From positions 1-64,000 of the forward strand of contig NZ_JAMXMB010000040.1 in assembly GCF_024055635.1 (NCBI RefSeq): a stretch of DNA of 64,000 bases. The letters run 5' to 3'. This document shows, one piece after another, positions 43,195 to 52,038 of this stretch. The translations under genes and the position numbers were made by a program. The notes under the pieces are model-generated. The model searched no databases. It saw only the letters and a list, made by a program, of their open reading frames with translations, and had not been told where the DNA came from. Position 1 is the stretch's first letter. Each line of letters begins with the position of its first letter. Origin of the DNA: Microbacterium yannicii. GTDB taxonomy: Bacteria; Actinomycetota; Actinomycetes; Actinomycetales; Microbacteriaceae.

Positions 43195-43784
43195 TGGCGG
43201 AGGGCGTCGACACTCCGACCGCGATCCTCGCCCACGCCGCCGCGGCCCTGCGCGAGCACCCGTTCGACGACATCTCGTATCGCACCCTCGGCGACGCGGT
43301 GGGGGTGTCGGAGCGAACGGTCTACCGTCACTTCCCGACGAGATCGCATCTCCTCGAGGGGCTCGCCGGGTGGATCGAGGCCACGGAGTTCCCGTTCCCG
43401 CCTTTCGTCACGATGGGGCAGTTCCAGGATGCCGCGCGCGCCAGGTTCCACGCCTTCGACGCGTCGCCGGCATTCGCGTTCGTGTGTGCCCGGGCGGCGA
43501 CGATCTCGCCGACCGGCGAGGCGGAGCCGACGTTCTTCACGAGGGCTCTCGTGGCGATGCTCGCCACGAATCACCCCTCTCTGAACGAGCGGGATCTGCG
43601 ACGGGTCGCGGCTGCGTTGCGGTATTTTGCGTCAGCCCCGTTCTGGGCTCGGATGCGCACCGGCTTCGACATGAGCGCCGCCGAGATGGAGGACGTCTTC
43701 GACCACACCGTCGCGCAGGTGCTGGGGGACCGGTGGAGGGCGAGCGAGACCGAGATGGGTGCCTCGCGACGGGACGGCCGATGA
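43191..43784 (+). CDS. TetR/AcrR family transcriptional regulator (first of tandem pair)
   Basis: This 197-residue regulator has an N-terminal helix-turn-helix: ISYRTLGDAVGVSERTVYRHFPTRSHLLEGLAGWIE is the TetR DNA-binding domain. The ligand-binding domain is a helical bundle with no readable ligand. Translation is coupled to the NCS1 permease (ATGA), so it probably controls that permease. It is coupled in turn to a second TetR gene. Confidence 0.88.
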   Translation: MMAEGVDTPTAILAHAAAALREHPFDDISYRTLGDAVGVSERTVYRHFPTRSHLLEGLAGWIEATEFPFPPFVTMGQFQDAARARFHAFDASPAFAFVCARAATISPTGEAEPTFFTRALVAMLATNHPSLNERDLRRVAAALRYFASAPFWARMRTGFDMSAAEMEDVFDHTVAQVLGDRWRASETEMGASRRDGR

Positions 43785-44371
43785 CCGTGCCGGCGAGCTC
43801 CGACGCGGATGCGCGGGCGTCCGACGTGAGTCGGACCCAGGAGGCGATCCTCGCGGCCTACGCGGAGCTCATCGAGGAGCTCGGCACCGACGACGTGTCG
43901 TTCCGGCTGATCGCCCGACGGGCGGGTGTCGGCGAGCGTACCGTCTTCCGCAACTATCCGACGCGGGTGGATCTGCTGCTCGCGACGGCGGCGTGGATCG
44001 AGCAGAGGATCTTCCCCCGGCAGGAATCCACGAGCATCTTCGACACGCCTCTGGCCATTCGCGCGGCGATGGAGTCGTACGACCAGCGCCCGGAGCTGGC
44101 GCACGTGGTGGCAGAGACCACGATGCGCGGGATCAGCGGCGCGGCACCCAGCCCGAGGCGCGCGCGGCTGGAGCAGATGATCGATGCCGAGATCCCCTCT
44201 CTCGGACGTGCTGAGCGCATCGCGATCGTCGCAGCGCTGTCGCACCTCGACTCGGCCGCCACGTGGGTGACCTTTCACCGGGAGTTCGGAATGAGCCGTC
44301 GCGACATCGCCGACGCCGCAGCCTGGGCCGCTGAGGCGGTGCTGGACCCGGTTCGGTCACGCGTCGGCTGA
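43781..44371 (+). CDS. TetR/AcrR family transcriptional regulator (second of tandem pair)
   Basis: This 196-residue TetR protein is paralogous to its neighbour: VSFRLIARRAGVGERTVFRNYPTRVDLLLATAAWIE aligns position by position with the first HTH. The ATG sits in an ATGA overlap with the preceding gene. Two adjacent coupled TetR genes may form heterodimers or respond to two ligands. The frame is open upstream but that is shadow. Confidence 0.87.
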   Translation: MTVPASSDADARASDVSRTQEAILAAYAELIEELGTDDVSFRLIARRAGVGERTVFRNYPTRVDLLLATAAWIEQRIFPRQESTSIFDTPLAIRAAMESYDQRPELAHVVAETTMRGISGAAPSPRRARLEQMIDAEIPSLGRAERIAIVAALSHLDSAATWVTFHREFGMSRRDIADAAAWAAEAVLDPVRSRVG

Positions 44372-44391
44372 CAGCAGCTCGCGCGCCGGGA

Positions 44392-45156
44392 TCAGGCCGG
44401 TGTGCGTCCGAACGCGAATCGCGTCGAGCGGCGCAGTGCGAATCCCAATCGCTCGTAGGCCGCGATGGCGTTCACATTCGACGCGGCCGCGTGCATGAGC
44501 GCCCGATCCCCGCGCTGCTGGATGTGGAACGCGACGTCGAGCACCAGCCGGGAGGCCAGACCCTGCCGTCGGTATGCGGCGTCCGTGGAGACCGCGCTGA
44601 TCTCGGTCCAGCCGTCCGGGTGCAGGCGCTCGCCGGCCATCGCGACGAGCCGCCCATCCCGGCGGATGCCGATGTAGCGGCCGAGCTCGTGCGTGCGCGG
44701 CCGGAAGGGGCCGGGCTGGTTGCGTTCGACGATCGCCAGCATCTCCGCGACGTCGTCCGCTCCGAGGTCCACGGCCTCGGCATCCGGTCTCGGCTGCAGC
44801 GCGTCCGTCTCGACGAGCTGCACGCCGTCGCCGCCGCCGAGATCCTCCCACCCGGCAGGAAACGGCTGCTCGACCGCGGAGAGCCCGACGGGTGCGCCCG
44901 GTCCGACGAGATCGCGCAGCGCGTCCCACACCTCGGGGTCGTCCCACGTCCGCACCGCGACGAAGGGAGCGACGTCTTCGGGGTAGCGCCGCACGAGGTC
45001 GTTGCCGATAGCGAAACGGGCGTGCGGACCGGTGAGTGCGTGCCAGGCAGGATTGTCGAGCACGGCAGCGTCCGCGTGCGGAGCCTCTGCCGCGGACGGA
45101 TGCTGCGGCTCAGGGTGCTCGGCCGGGTCTGCGATGTCGATGGCGGTGTCTGACAT
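44392..45156 (-). CDS. GNAT family acetyltransferase
   Basis: This 254-residue protein has a C-terminal GNAT domain: RDGRLVAMAGERL, then VSTDAAYRRQGLASRLVLDVAF, which holds the acetyl-CoA pyrophosphate loop RRQGLAS, and ASNVNAIAAYERLGF at the end. The N-terminal half is a distinct degenerate domain, as in FR47-type or two-domain GNATs. Substrate is unknown. It is convergent with the TetR pair (20 bases between stops). No clear promoter or ribosome site is seen. Confidence 0.82.
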   Translation of the reverse strand: MSDTAIDIADPAEHPEPQHPSAAEAPHADAAVLDNPAWHALTGPHARFAIGNDLVRRYPEDVAPFVAVRTWDDPEVWDALRDLVGPGAPVGLSAVEQPFPAGWEDLGGGDGVQLVETDALQPRPDAEAVDLGADDVAEMLAIVERNQPGPFRPRTHELGRYIGIRRDGRLVAMAGERLHPDGWTEISAVSTDAAYRRQGLASRLVLDVAFHIQQRGDRALMHAAASNVNAIAAYERLGFALRRSTRFAFGRTPA

Positions 45157-45353
45157 GGATCCAGCGTGCTCCCGCTCGGGGCGAGCGGCAAAACCGGCCT
45201 GTCATCCCCGGCAATGCAGGAGCGGCGGTCTCGGCCGGAGTGCGACTGTGACGTCGGACGACCGTCCGACGGGCACGCCTCGGGGCTCCGCCGTTAGGGT
45301 CGGCGGGAGCGCGCCCGCGCGCCTCGACCACCCACAACACCACGAGGAGCTCC

Positions 45354-46676
45354 GTGTCCACACTGCTGGAGGATGAGACGCTGCAGTTCGTTCGCGAGCT
45401 CATCCGCATCGAGAGCGTGAACACCGGCGTGGCGGCGACCATCGGCGACGGCGAGACCCGTGCCGCGCGGTTCGTGCAGGAGCGCCTGGCCGAGGTCGGC
45501 ATCGTGTCGGAGCTCGTCGAGCCCCGGCCCGGGCGCGGCTCGCTCGTCGCCCGCATCGCCGGGAGCGATCCCGGCGCGGGAGCTCTGCTCGTGCACGCGC
45601 ACCTCGATGTGGTGCCTGTGGAGGAGAGCGACTGGACGCATCCGCCGTTCGGCGCCGACATCGAGGACGGCATCCTGTACGGGCGGGGCGCCGTCGACAT
45701 GAAGAACTACGCCGGCACGATCCTGGCCGTCGCCCGGCACTTCGCGCGCGAGGGCATCGTTCCCCGTCGCGACCTGGTGTTCGCCTTCCTCGCCGACGAG
45801 GAGAGCGGGGGAGTATGGGGTGCGGGCTGGCTCGTCGAGCGCCGCCCGGAGCTGTTCGCCGGCGTCACCGAGGCGCTGAGCGAGGTGGGCGGCTTCTCGG
45901 TGCCGCTCGTCGCCGACCCGGCGGACCAGCGGCGCGCGTATCTCGTCGCCACGAGCGAGAAGGGTGTCGCGTGGTCCACGCTCACTGCGCGGGGCCACGC
46001 CGCCCATGGGTCTCGCCCCACCGACGACAACGCCGTGGTGAGGCTGGCGCGCGCGGTGTCGGCTGTCGGCTCGCACCGATTCCCCGTCGTGCGCACACCG
46101 GCATTGCAGCGGTTCCTCGACGTCTTCGGTGAGGCACGCGGACTCGCCTTCACCGACGAGTCGCTCGCCGACGATCTGGCGAGCCTCGGTTTCATGGCGT
46201 CGCTGGTGGGAGCCACGACGCGCAACACCGCGACGCCCACGGTGCTGTCGGCGGGGGAGAAGACGAACATCATCCCCGCCGAGGCGTCGGCGCGGCTCGA
46301 CATCCGCATCCTGCCGGGACAGGACGAGCAGCTCCGCCAGGGGCTCCGCGACCTCGCCGGTGACGACATCGACATCCGCGAGGGACGCTGGTGGTCGGCG
46401 ACCGAGGCGCCGCTGGACGCCCCGATCATCGGTGTGCTGCAGGACGCGATCACCGCGCACGATCCAGAGGGGATCGTCGTGCCGTACCTGCTGCCCGCGA
46501 GCACCGACAACAAGCACTTCGCCAAGCTCGGCATCCACGGCTACGGATTCGTGCCGTTGCGGGTACCCGGCGACTTCGACGTCTTCGCGCAGTTCCACGC
46601 GGCCGACGAGCGCGTCCCGGTCGACGCGCTCCACTTCTCGGCGCGTGTCACCGAGCGCATCCTGCGGACCGCCTGA
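45354..46676 (+). CDS. M20 family metallopeptidase/deacylase
   Basis: This 440-residue zinc hydrolase has ALLVHAHLDVVPVE (first ligand His and bridging Asp), GRGAVDMKN, and FLADEESGG (catalytic Glu and ligand). The dimerisation domain includes ARGHAAHGSRP. The C-terminal STDNKHF carries the remaining ligand region. Its length fits ArgE/DapE/ACY1-type members that cut N-acyl amino acids or dipeptides. GAGGAG lies just before the GTG at 45354; TAGGGT at 45295-45300 is a plausible -10. It is one of two M20 genes in the window. Confidence 0.87.
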   Translation: MSTLLEDETLQFVRELIRIESVNTGVAATIGDGETRAARFVQERLAEVGIVSELVEPRPGRGSLVARIAGSDPGAGALLVHAHLDVVPVEESDWTHPPFGADIEDGILYGRGAVDMKNYAGTILAVARHFAREGIVPRRDLVFAFLADEESGGVWGAGWLVERRPELFAGVTEALSEVGGFSVPLVADPADQRRAYLVATSEKGVAWSTLTARGHAAHGSRPTDDNAVVRLARAVSAVGSHRFPVVRTPALQRFLDVFGEARGLAFTDESLADDLASLGFMASLVGATTRNTATPTVLSAGEKTNIIPAEASARLDIRILPGQDEQLRQGLRDLAGDDIDIREGRWWSATEAPLDAPIIGVLQDAITAHDPEGIVVPYLLPASTDNKHFAKLGIHGYGFVPLRVPGDFDVFAQFHAADERVPVDALHFSARVTERILRTA

Positions 46677-46868
46677 AACGACGGCGGCCCCCGCCCGCCC
46701 GCGAAGGATCGACGGCGTACACGACGGGGTGCCTGGCATTCGTCGAAGACGCGATCGTACGCGCGAACGACCTCGGGATGTTCGGCGGCGACGACGCGGC
46801 GGATTCCGCCCGCGCAGCGGCGCCCAGGTTACGGCGTTCGCGCCGCAGGTCTCGCCATCGAAAGGCGA

Positions 46869-48140
46869 TCAGAAAGGGGCGCCGCTGCTCTCCGCGGAGC
46901 GGAACACGGGCACTGCGCGCTCCGGCTCGACGAGGTAGTGGCGGCCGGAGGGCGAGGTCCATCGGATCGCGCCGCCCGAACCGGCGACCTGTTCGATTCT
47001 CCAGTCGGTGTGGTGCCGGACGGTGTGATGACCTTCGCACAGCGGCCCGAGGTTCGTGAGTTCGGTGCGTCCGCCGAGGGCCCAGTCGACGTTGTGGTCG
47101 ACGTCGCACCGGGAGGCCGGCATCCCGCATCCCGGTCCCATGCACCGATCCGCTCGCCATTTCACCAGCTTCTGAAGCGCGGGTGGTGGCCGGTACTGGT
47201 CGCGGCCGACGGAGAGCACCATGCCCGTCTCAGGGTGGGTCAGCACGCGCGTCCACCCGGACGCACCGCCCGCGAGTTCCCGCGCGACAGGCAGTGGGAT
47301 CGGCCCGATGCCTTCGACGACCGGCGGATCGATACCGGCCGCCGCTCGGGAGGCGTCGGACTCGTGGAGGAGCGCGAGCACGGGAGCGGTGACGAACACC
47401 GTCGCCTTCACGCCGCGCGCCTGGCCAGGGTGACTCTCGACCGCGCCGTCGATCAGAAGGTCCAGGACCACGTCGGCGCGCACCTGGTCGAGCGTGCGCG
47501 TCTCGCCGTCGCCGCCCACGATGGCTTTCGCCATCGCTGTCGTCCGGCCGAAGGCGGCATGGAGCGCGACCAAGGGGCCATAGACGTGTGCCCATCCCAT
47601 TCCGTCACGATCGGGCTCGACCACGACCCGTCGCCCCGTCAGCGCCCATTCATATCGTTCGGTGAGGGTGGCCGAGCGCACCTTGTCAACAAGCGTGCGC
47701 AGCTTGCGGCGGAAGGTGCCGACCGGCTCGGACTCCGCCAGTGCGATGCCCGGCTCGAGCACCCGCTCCCGGAACTCCGGTTCGACTTCGTCCACAGCGG
47801 CGATCAGGATCTGCGCGTGCCGCTCCGTGATCCGGGCCCGCTCCATCGACGCCAACACCGCCGGATAGGAGTGCACCATGGCCTGCGAGAGGCTCAAGAG
47901 GTCGCCGGCGGCATGCTCGGTGATCCGGAGCGCAGCCGCGAGCTCCAGCCGAACGCCCCGCTCCACGACCTCGGTCAGAACACGGCCGTTACGGGTGGCG
48001 TCGCGAAGCGCCTCCCGCCGCATGGCGTCGATGCGCACAAGCCGCTGCGCCGCGAGCACCGTCATCATGTCGGCCGCTTCGATGACCAGGTCGAGTTCAT
48101 CGGGAAGCACCAGGTGAGGGAGTTGGGGATCGATGAACAT
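46869..48140 (-). CDS. DUF222/HNH endonuclease (13E12 repeat family)
   Basis: This 423-residue protein has a helical N-terminal DUF222 domain (about 1-330) and a C-terminal HNH nuclease: CMGPGCGMPASRCDVDHNVDW, then NLGPLCEGHHTVRHH, with the catalytic His in DVDH and zinc cysteines around it. These are multicopy, lineage-specific genes in Actinobacteria. The biological role is unknown; mobility is suspected but no repeats flank this copy. The ATG at 48140 is leaderless by spacing (TAAAGT 6 bases away). Confidence 0.9.
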   Translation of the reverse strand: MFIDPQLPHLVLPDELDLVIEAADMMTVLAAQRLVRIDAMRREALRDATRNGRVLTEVVERGVRLELAAALRITEHAAGDLLSLSQAMVHSYPAVLASMERARITERHAQILIAAVDEVEPEFRERVLEPGIALAESEPVGTFRRKLRTLVDKVRSATLTERYEWALTGRRVVVEPDRDGMGWAHVYGPLVALHAAFGRTTAMAKAIVGGDGETRTLDQVRADVVLDLLIDGAVESHPGQARGVKATVFVTAPVLALLHESDASRAAAGIDPPVVEGIGPIPLPVARELAGGASGWTRVLTHPETGMVLSVGRDQYRPPPALQKLVKWRADRCMGPGCGMPASRCDVDHNVDWALGGRTELTNLGPLCEGHHTVRHHTDWRIEQVAGSGGAIRWTSPSGRHYLVEPERAVPVFRSAESSGAPF

Positions 48141-48146
48141 GCTTCG

Positions 48147-48152
48147 ACTTTA
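48147..48152 (-). promoter_or_regulatory. -10 element TAAAGT, leaderless HNH gene
   Basis: On the minus strand TAAAGT ends 6 bases before the ATG at 48140. Confidence 0.45.
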
Positions 48153-48307
48153 GAACATACCTACGACATTGCGATGGGTGGAGAGGCAACCCGCGAGGCG
48201 ACTCAGGAATTGCTCACCTCGACTCTCGAACACGTCCTGCGCACGTTCGGAGCACCGCGCCGCGCCCCGAGCCGACCTCTCGACCGGCGCGGTGAGCCTA
48301 CCCGGGT

Positions 48308-48344
48308 CGCCCGCCCGCCCGCGCGGTGCGCGGGCGGACGGGCG
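48308..48344 (-). terminator. GC hairpin at the end of the tandem LLM genes
   Basis: A 17-bp stem with one mismatch (48308-48324 with 48328-48344) and a 3-base loop lies 20 bases after the LLM stop codon on the minus strand. It is not followed by a T tract, so it may act as an L-shaped actinobacterial terminator. Confidence 0.6.
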
Positions 48345-48364
48345 GCCGGACGCCATCGTCGATG

Positions 48365-49678
48365 TCAGGCGGCGATCTCGGCGCGCTCGCCGACGGCGGG
48401 CAGTCCCAGGTTCTCGCGCAGCGTCGTACCCGGGTACTCGGTGGGATACACCCCGCGCTCCTGCAGCTCGGGGATGAGCCCGTCGACGATGTCGTCCAGG
48501 CCCTCCGGCACCAGGTACGGCGAGACGTTGAACCCGTCGACGGCGTGCGCGTCGACGTACTGCACGATGCGGTCGGCGATGGTCGAGAAGCCGCCGACGA
48601 ACGTGCGCAGCGACGAGCGCTTGATGACGAACTCCCGGATCGACAGACCCTCCGCGGCCGCGCTCTCACGCCACTCCCGCGCCGTCTCGACCGCACGGCG
48701 GCCCTGGAACAGCGATCCCCGCTGGCCGTCGACCTCGTCGACGACCGGGTCGAAGCTCGGGAGCGGTCCGTCCGCGTCGAGCTCGGAGAGGTCGCGACCC
48801 CAGATCGGCTCGAGGAAGCGGATCGCGGTCTGCGGCGATACCTGCTCGCGGGTGACCCACTCGGCCTTCTCGCGCGCCTCGGCGTCGGTCGCGGCGAGGA
48901 TGAACTGGGCGCCAGGGAAGAACTTGAGCTCGTCCACGCTCCGCCCGTGCGCGGGCAGGCGCCGGCGGACGTCCGCAGCGAACGCGATCGCCTCGTCGAG
49001 TCCCGGGTGGGCGGAGAAGATGACGTCGGCGCTCGACGCGGCGAACTCGCGACCTTCATCCGAGTCGCCGGCCTGGAAGAGCACCGGCCGTCCCTGCGGA
49101 CTCGGGGGCAGCGGCGCCGGCCCGGTGAACGACACCAGATCGCCGTCGACCGCGACCGGCGTGCCGACGCCGTCGGCTCCGGCATCCCACAGCCGCTGAG
49201 CGGCGTCGACGAACTGCGCCGCACGGCGGTACCGGTCGGCGTGGTCGAGGTAGCCGCCACGGCGGAAGTTGGCCCCGGTCCACGCGTTGTCGGTGGTGAC
49301 GACGTTCCAGCCGGCGCGGCCGTCGCTCAGCAGGTCGAGCGAGTTCAGGCGCTTCGCGAGGTCGTAGGGGTCGTTGTAGGTCGTGTTCTGCGTGGCGACG
49401 AGGCCGATGCGGTCGGTGACCGCGGCCAGCGCCGCGAGCTGCGTCTGCGCGTCGGGACGCCCGGCGATGTCGAGATCGTGGATGCGGCCGAAGTGCTCGC
49501 GCAGCCGCAGCCCCTCGCCGAGGAAGAACGCCGAGAACAGTCCGCGCTCGGCGGTCTGCGCGATGCGGCGGAACGACTCGAAGTCGTACTGCGATCCGCT
49601 GCGGTCGCTCGACCAGATCGTGCCGAAGTTGACGCCCTGGAAGAAGACTCCGAACTGGATGCGGCGGGACGTGGTCAT
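48365..49678 (-). CDS. LLM-class flavin monooxygenase, NtaA/SnaA/DszA type
   Basis: This 437-residue FMN-dependent monooxygenase has the NtaA/DszA hallmarks: AERGLFSAFFLGEGL, then TQNTTYNDPYDLAKRLNSLDLLSDGRAGWNVVTT, and later RPVLFQAGDSDEGREFA. It uses FMNH2 from a separate reductase, not found here, to oxidise sulfur, nitrogen or carbon substrates. The same family includes YxeK/YtnJ of the Bacillus S-substituted-cysteine pathways. The ATG at 49678 overlaps the previous gene by 4 bases. It is the second gene of a two-gene unit, divergent from the amino-acid importer. Confidence 0.9.
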   Translation of the reverse strand: MTTSRRIQFGVFFQGVNFGTIWSSDRSGSQYDFESFRRIAQTAERGLFSAFFLGEGLRLREHFGRIHDLDIAGRPDAQTQLAALAAVTDRIGLVATQNTTYNDPYDLAKRLNSLDLLSDGRAGWNVVTTDNAWTGANFRRGGYLDHADRYRRAAQFVDAAQRLWDAGADGVGTPVAVDGDLVSFTGPAPLPPSPQGRPVLFQAGDSDEGREFAASSADVIFSAHPGLDEAIAFAADVRRRLPAHGRSVDELKFFPGAQFILAATDAEAREKAEWVTREQVSPQTAIRFLEPIWGRDLSELDADGPLPSFDPVVDEVDGQRGSLFQGRRAVETAREWRESAAAEGLSIREFVIKRSSLRTFVGGFSTIADRIVQYVDAHAVDGFNVSPYLVPEGLDDIVDGLIPELQERGVYPTEYPGTTLRENLGLPAVGERAEIAA

Positions 49679-50739
49679 GCGAACTCCTTCACGGCGGATG
49701 CGGCGTAGCGGCTGAGGGGGCGCTCGAGACCGAGCGCGTCGCGGAGCGTGTCGCCCGGACGGGGGGAGCGGAATCCGATCCGCTCGCGGAGGCCGGGGAG
49801 CACCGCACGCCCTGCCTCCTCGAGGTCGACGTCGAGCTCGGCGACGTGCACCCGCACGCCGTCGACCGATGCCGACAGCTCGGCGAGCAGCGCGACGAGG
49901 CCCGGGGCATCGCCGACGTGGCGGATGCGGCCGTTCTGCGGCCACGCGCCCAGGGTCTCCAGCCGCTGCGCAGCCGGCACGCCGCGCGCGCCGAGCAGCA
50001 CCTCGACCTCGGCCCACACGAGCGGTGCGCCTGCGGCGCGCGCCCGGGAGGCGGCATCCGCGATCGCCGCGATGTCGGCGCCCTCGACGAGGGCGACGTC
50101 CGCACCCGCGGTGCCCGCGGACGCCACGACGACCAGCTGCCCCTGCGGCGGGCGCGGCGTGATGAGCGGCCCCTTCACGGAGAAGCTCTCGCCCTCGAAA
50201 TCGACGTAGTGCAGCCGATCGGCGTCGAGGTAGCGGCCGGTGGCGACATCCTGGATCACCGCGTCGTCCTCCCACGAGTCCCACAGCCGGCGGGCGACCT
50301 CGATGACGTCGTCGCGCTCGCGGCGCAGCTCGTCGTCGGCGATCGCCTCGCGCCCGTAGGCGGCGGCTTCGCGGGCGGTGCCGGATGCCGCGGCGATCCA
50401 TCCCGCTCGGCCGTTCGATGCCCAGTCGAGGCTGGCGAGCTGCGTGGCGACGTGGAACGGCTCGCTGTATGCCACGTGCGCGACGGGGATGAGGCCGATC
50501 GCAGAGGTCACGGGCGCGGCGAACGCGGCGCGCTGCACGGCGTCGAGCCGTGCGGTGTTGCCGGCGGCCGGCAGCGGCGAGTCATCGAAGGTCGCCGCGG
50601 TGAATCCCCAGCGCTCGGCGCCGGCTGCGCGCGTGGCGAGGCGTCGCGCTGAGAGCGCGCCGGAAGGGGTGGCGGAGGCCGCGGGGTGGGCGCCGTCGGC
50701 GTCCAGCTCGAGCGCGACCACGAACGGTGTGTCGGACAT
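49675..50739 (-). CDS. LLM-class oxidoreductase, short divergent NtaA-like paralogue
   Basis: This 354-residue protein aligns with the NtaA/SnaA family: SEPFHVATQLASLDWASNGRAGWIAA corresponds to the SLDLLSDGRAGWNVV motif of its neighbour, and PPQGQLVVVASAG to the flavin-adjacent loop. About 80 residues are missing against the 437-residue neighbour, mainly in the C-terminal half, so it could be a catalytically altered partner. TACCGT on the minus strand ends 7 bases before the ATG, so it is leaderless and first in the operon. Confidence 0.78.
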   Translation of the reverse strand: MSDTPFVVALELDADGAHPAASATPSGALSARRLATRAAGAERWGFTAATFDDSPLPAAGNTARLDAVQRAAFAAPVTSAIGLIPVAHVAYSEPFHVATQLASLDWASNGRAGWIAAASGTAREAAAYGREAIADDELRRERDDVIEVARRLWDSWEDDAVIQDVATGRYLDADRLHYVDFEGESFSVKGPLITPRPPQGQLVVVASAGTAGADVALVEGADIAAIADAASRARAAGAPLVWAEVEVLLGARGVPAAQRLETLGAWPQNGRIRHVGDAPGLVALLAELSASVDGVRVHVAELDVDLEEAGRAVLPGLRERIGFRSPRPGDTLRDALGLERPLSRYAASAVKEFA

Positions 50740-50746
50740 GCGAGCC

Positions 50747-50752
50747 ACGGTA
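50747..50752 (-). promoter_or_regulatory. -10 element TACCGT, leaderless tandem LLM operon
   Basis: On the minus strand TACCGT ends 7 bases before the ATG at 50739. Confidence 0.45.
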
Positions 50753-50949
50753 AGTGTCCTGGCGCGGAGGCGGCCGGCGTGCGTCGGTGCATTCCGGAGT
50801 GTGACGCCGCGTTGCGGACCGTCACGATCCGTGTCGCCGCGGTTCCCCGCCAACTGGGTCGCAGACGCGGTGCAGCCCTAGCTTCGGCCTACCGACGCAC
50901 CCCAGACACCGACCCCGCAGACCCCGCGCCACCGACCGAGGAGCACCTC

Positions 50950-52038
50950 ATGACCGACACACTCCCGCGCCAGACAGGCGCCGCCGAAGACGCACCGCCG
51001 TCGACCGCGGCGTCGTCGCGCGTCGACCTCGGCGACCTCCGCGTCGTCCACACGCGGCATTGGTTCCGGTGGTCGATCGGCATCGTCGTCCTATTCGTCG
51101 TCGCCCAGTTCGCGTGGTCGCTGGTGACGAACGAGAACTACGAGTGGGATGTCTTCGCCCACTACTTCCTGTCGGAGCCGGTGCTGCAGGGCGTCGGCAT
51201 CACACTGGCACTCACCGTGATCTCGGCAACCATCGGCTTCTTCCTGGGCACCCTGCTCGCGCTCGCCCGCCTCTCGAAGTCGCCTCTCCTGGGCTCGGCC
51301 GCATGGCTGTTCATCTGGTTCTTCCGGTCGGTGCCGCTCGTCGTCCAGATCATCGTCTGGTACAACCTCGGCTACCTGTACCCGACGCTGGGTCTCGGCA
51401 CCCCCTTCACCACAGATTTCTGGATCGTCGAGTTCCCGACGGTGCAGCTGATCAGCGCGTTCGCGGCGGCGATCCTCGGCCTCAGCCTCAACCAGGCGGC
51501 GTACTCGGCGGAGATCATCCGCGGCGGCCTGGTGTCGGTCGACCAGGGCCAGCTCGAGGCGGCCGCGGCCCTCGGCATCCCGCCGCGTCGTCGCCTGACG
51601 CGCATCATCCTGCCGCAGGCCATGCGCTCGATCATCCCGAACGCCACCAACGAGGTGATCGGCCTCGTCAAGGGCGCGTCGGTGGTCTTCGTCATCGCGA
51701 TCCCCGAGGTGTTCTACGCGGTGCAGGTCATCTACAACCGCAACAGCCGTGTGATCCCGCTCCTGCTGGTCGCGGTCGTCTGGTACACGATCATCACCAC
51801 GGTCCTGAGCATCGCGCAGTACTACATCGAGCGGCACTACGCCCGCGGCACGGTGCGCGTGCTGCCGCCGACGCCCCTGCAGCGCGCGCGCCATTGGGCC
51901 GGCGTGCAGTGGGCACGCCTCGGCGACTCCGAGACGGGGCCGGCGCCGCTCGTCGGCGTCGATGCACCCGTCGTCGCGAAGGCGACGTTCCAGGGCTCGA
52001 GCAACGATGCCAAGAACTCCGGAGGAGCAGGAGCATGA
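50950..52038 (+). CDS. Polar amino acid ABC transporter permease
   Basis: This 362-residue permease of the His/Glu/Arg/opine (PAAT) family has a long cytoplasmic N-terminus (about 50 residues), then helices, and the conserved segments WFFRSVPLVVQIIVWYN and NQAAYSAEIIRGGLVSVDQGQLEAAAALGIPP (EAA motif), followed by LPQAMRSIIPNATNEVIGLVKGAS. GAGGAG precedes the ATG. It overlaps the ATPase gene by 4 bases. It would pair with itself as a homodimer because no second permease is present. Confidence 0.92.
   Translation: MTDTLPRQTGAAEDAPPSTAASSRVDLGDLRVVHTRHWFRWSIGIVVLFVVAQFAWSLVTNENYEWDVFAHYFLSEPVLQGVGITLALTVISATIGFFLGTLLALARLSKSPLLGSAAWLFIWFFRSVPLVVQIIVWYNLGYLYPTLGLGTPFTTDFWIVEFPTVQLISAFAAAILGLSLNQAAYSAEIIRGGLVSVDQGQLEAAAALGIPPRRRLTRIILPQAMRSIIPNATNEVIGLVKGASVVFVIAIPEVFYAVQVIYNRNSRVIPLLLVAVVWYTIITTVLSIAQYYIERHYARGTVRVLPPTPLQRARHWAGVQWARLGDSETGPAPLVGVDAPVVAKATFQGSSNDAKNSGGAGA

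Noticed and set aside
46869..48140. HNH gene as part of a mobile element or intron
   Set aside because: No terminal repeats, intron structure or transposase were found; DUF222/HNH genes are ordinary chromosomal multicopy genes in this lineage.
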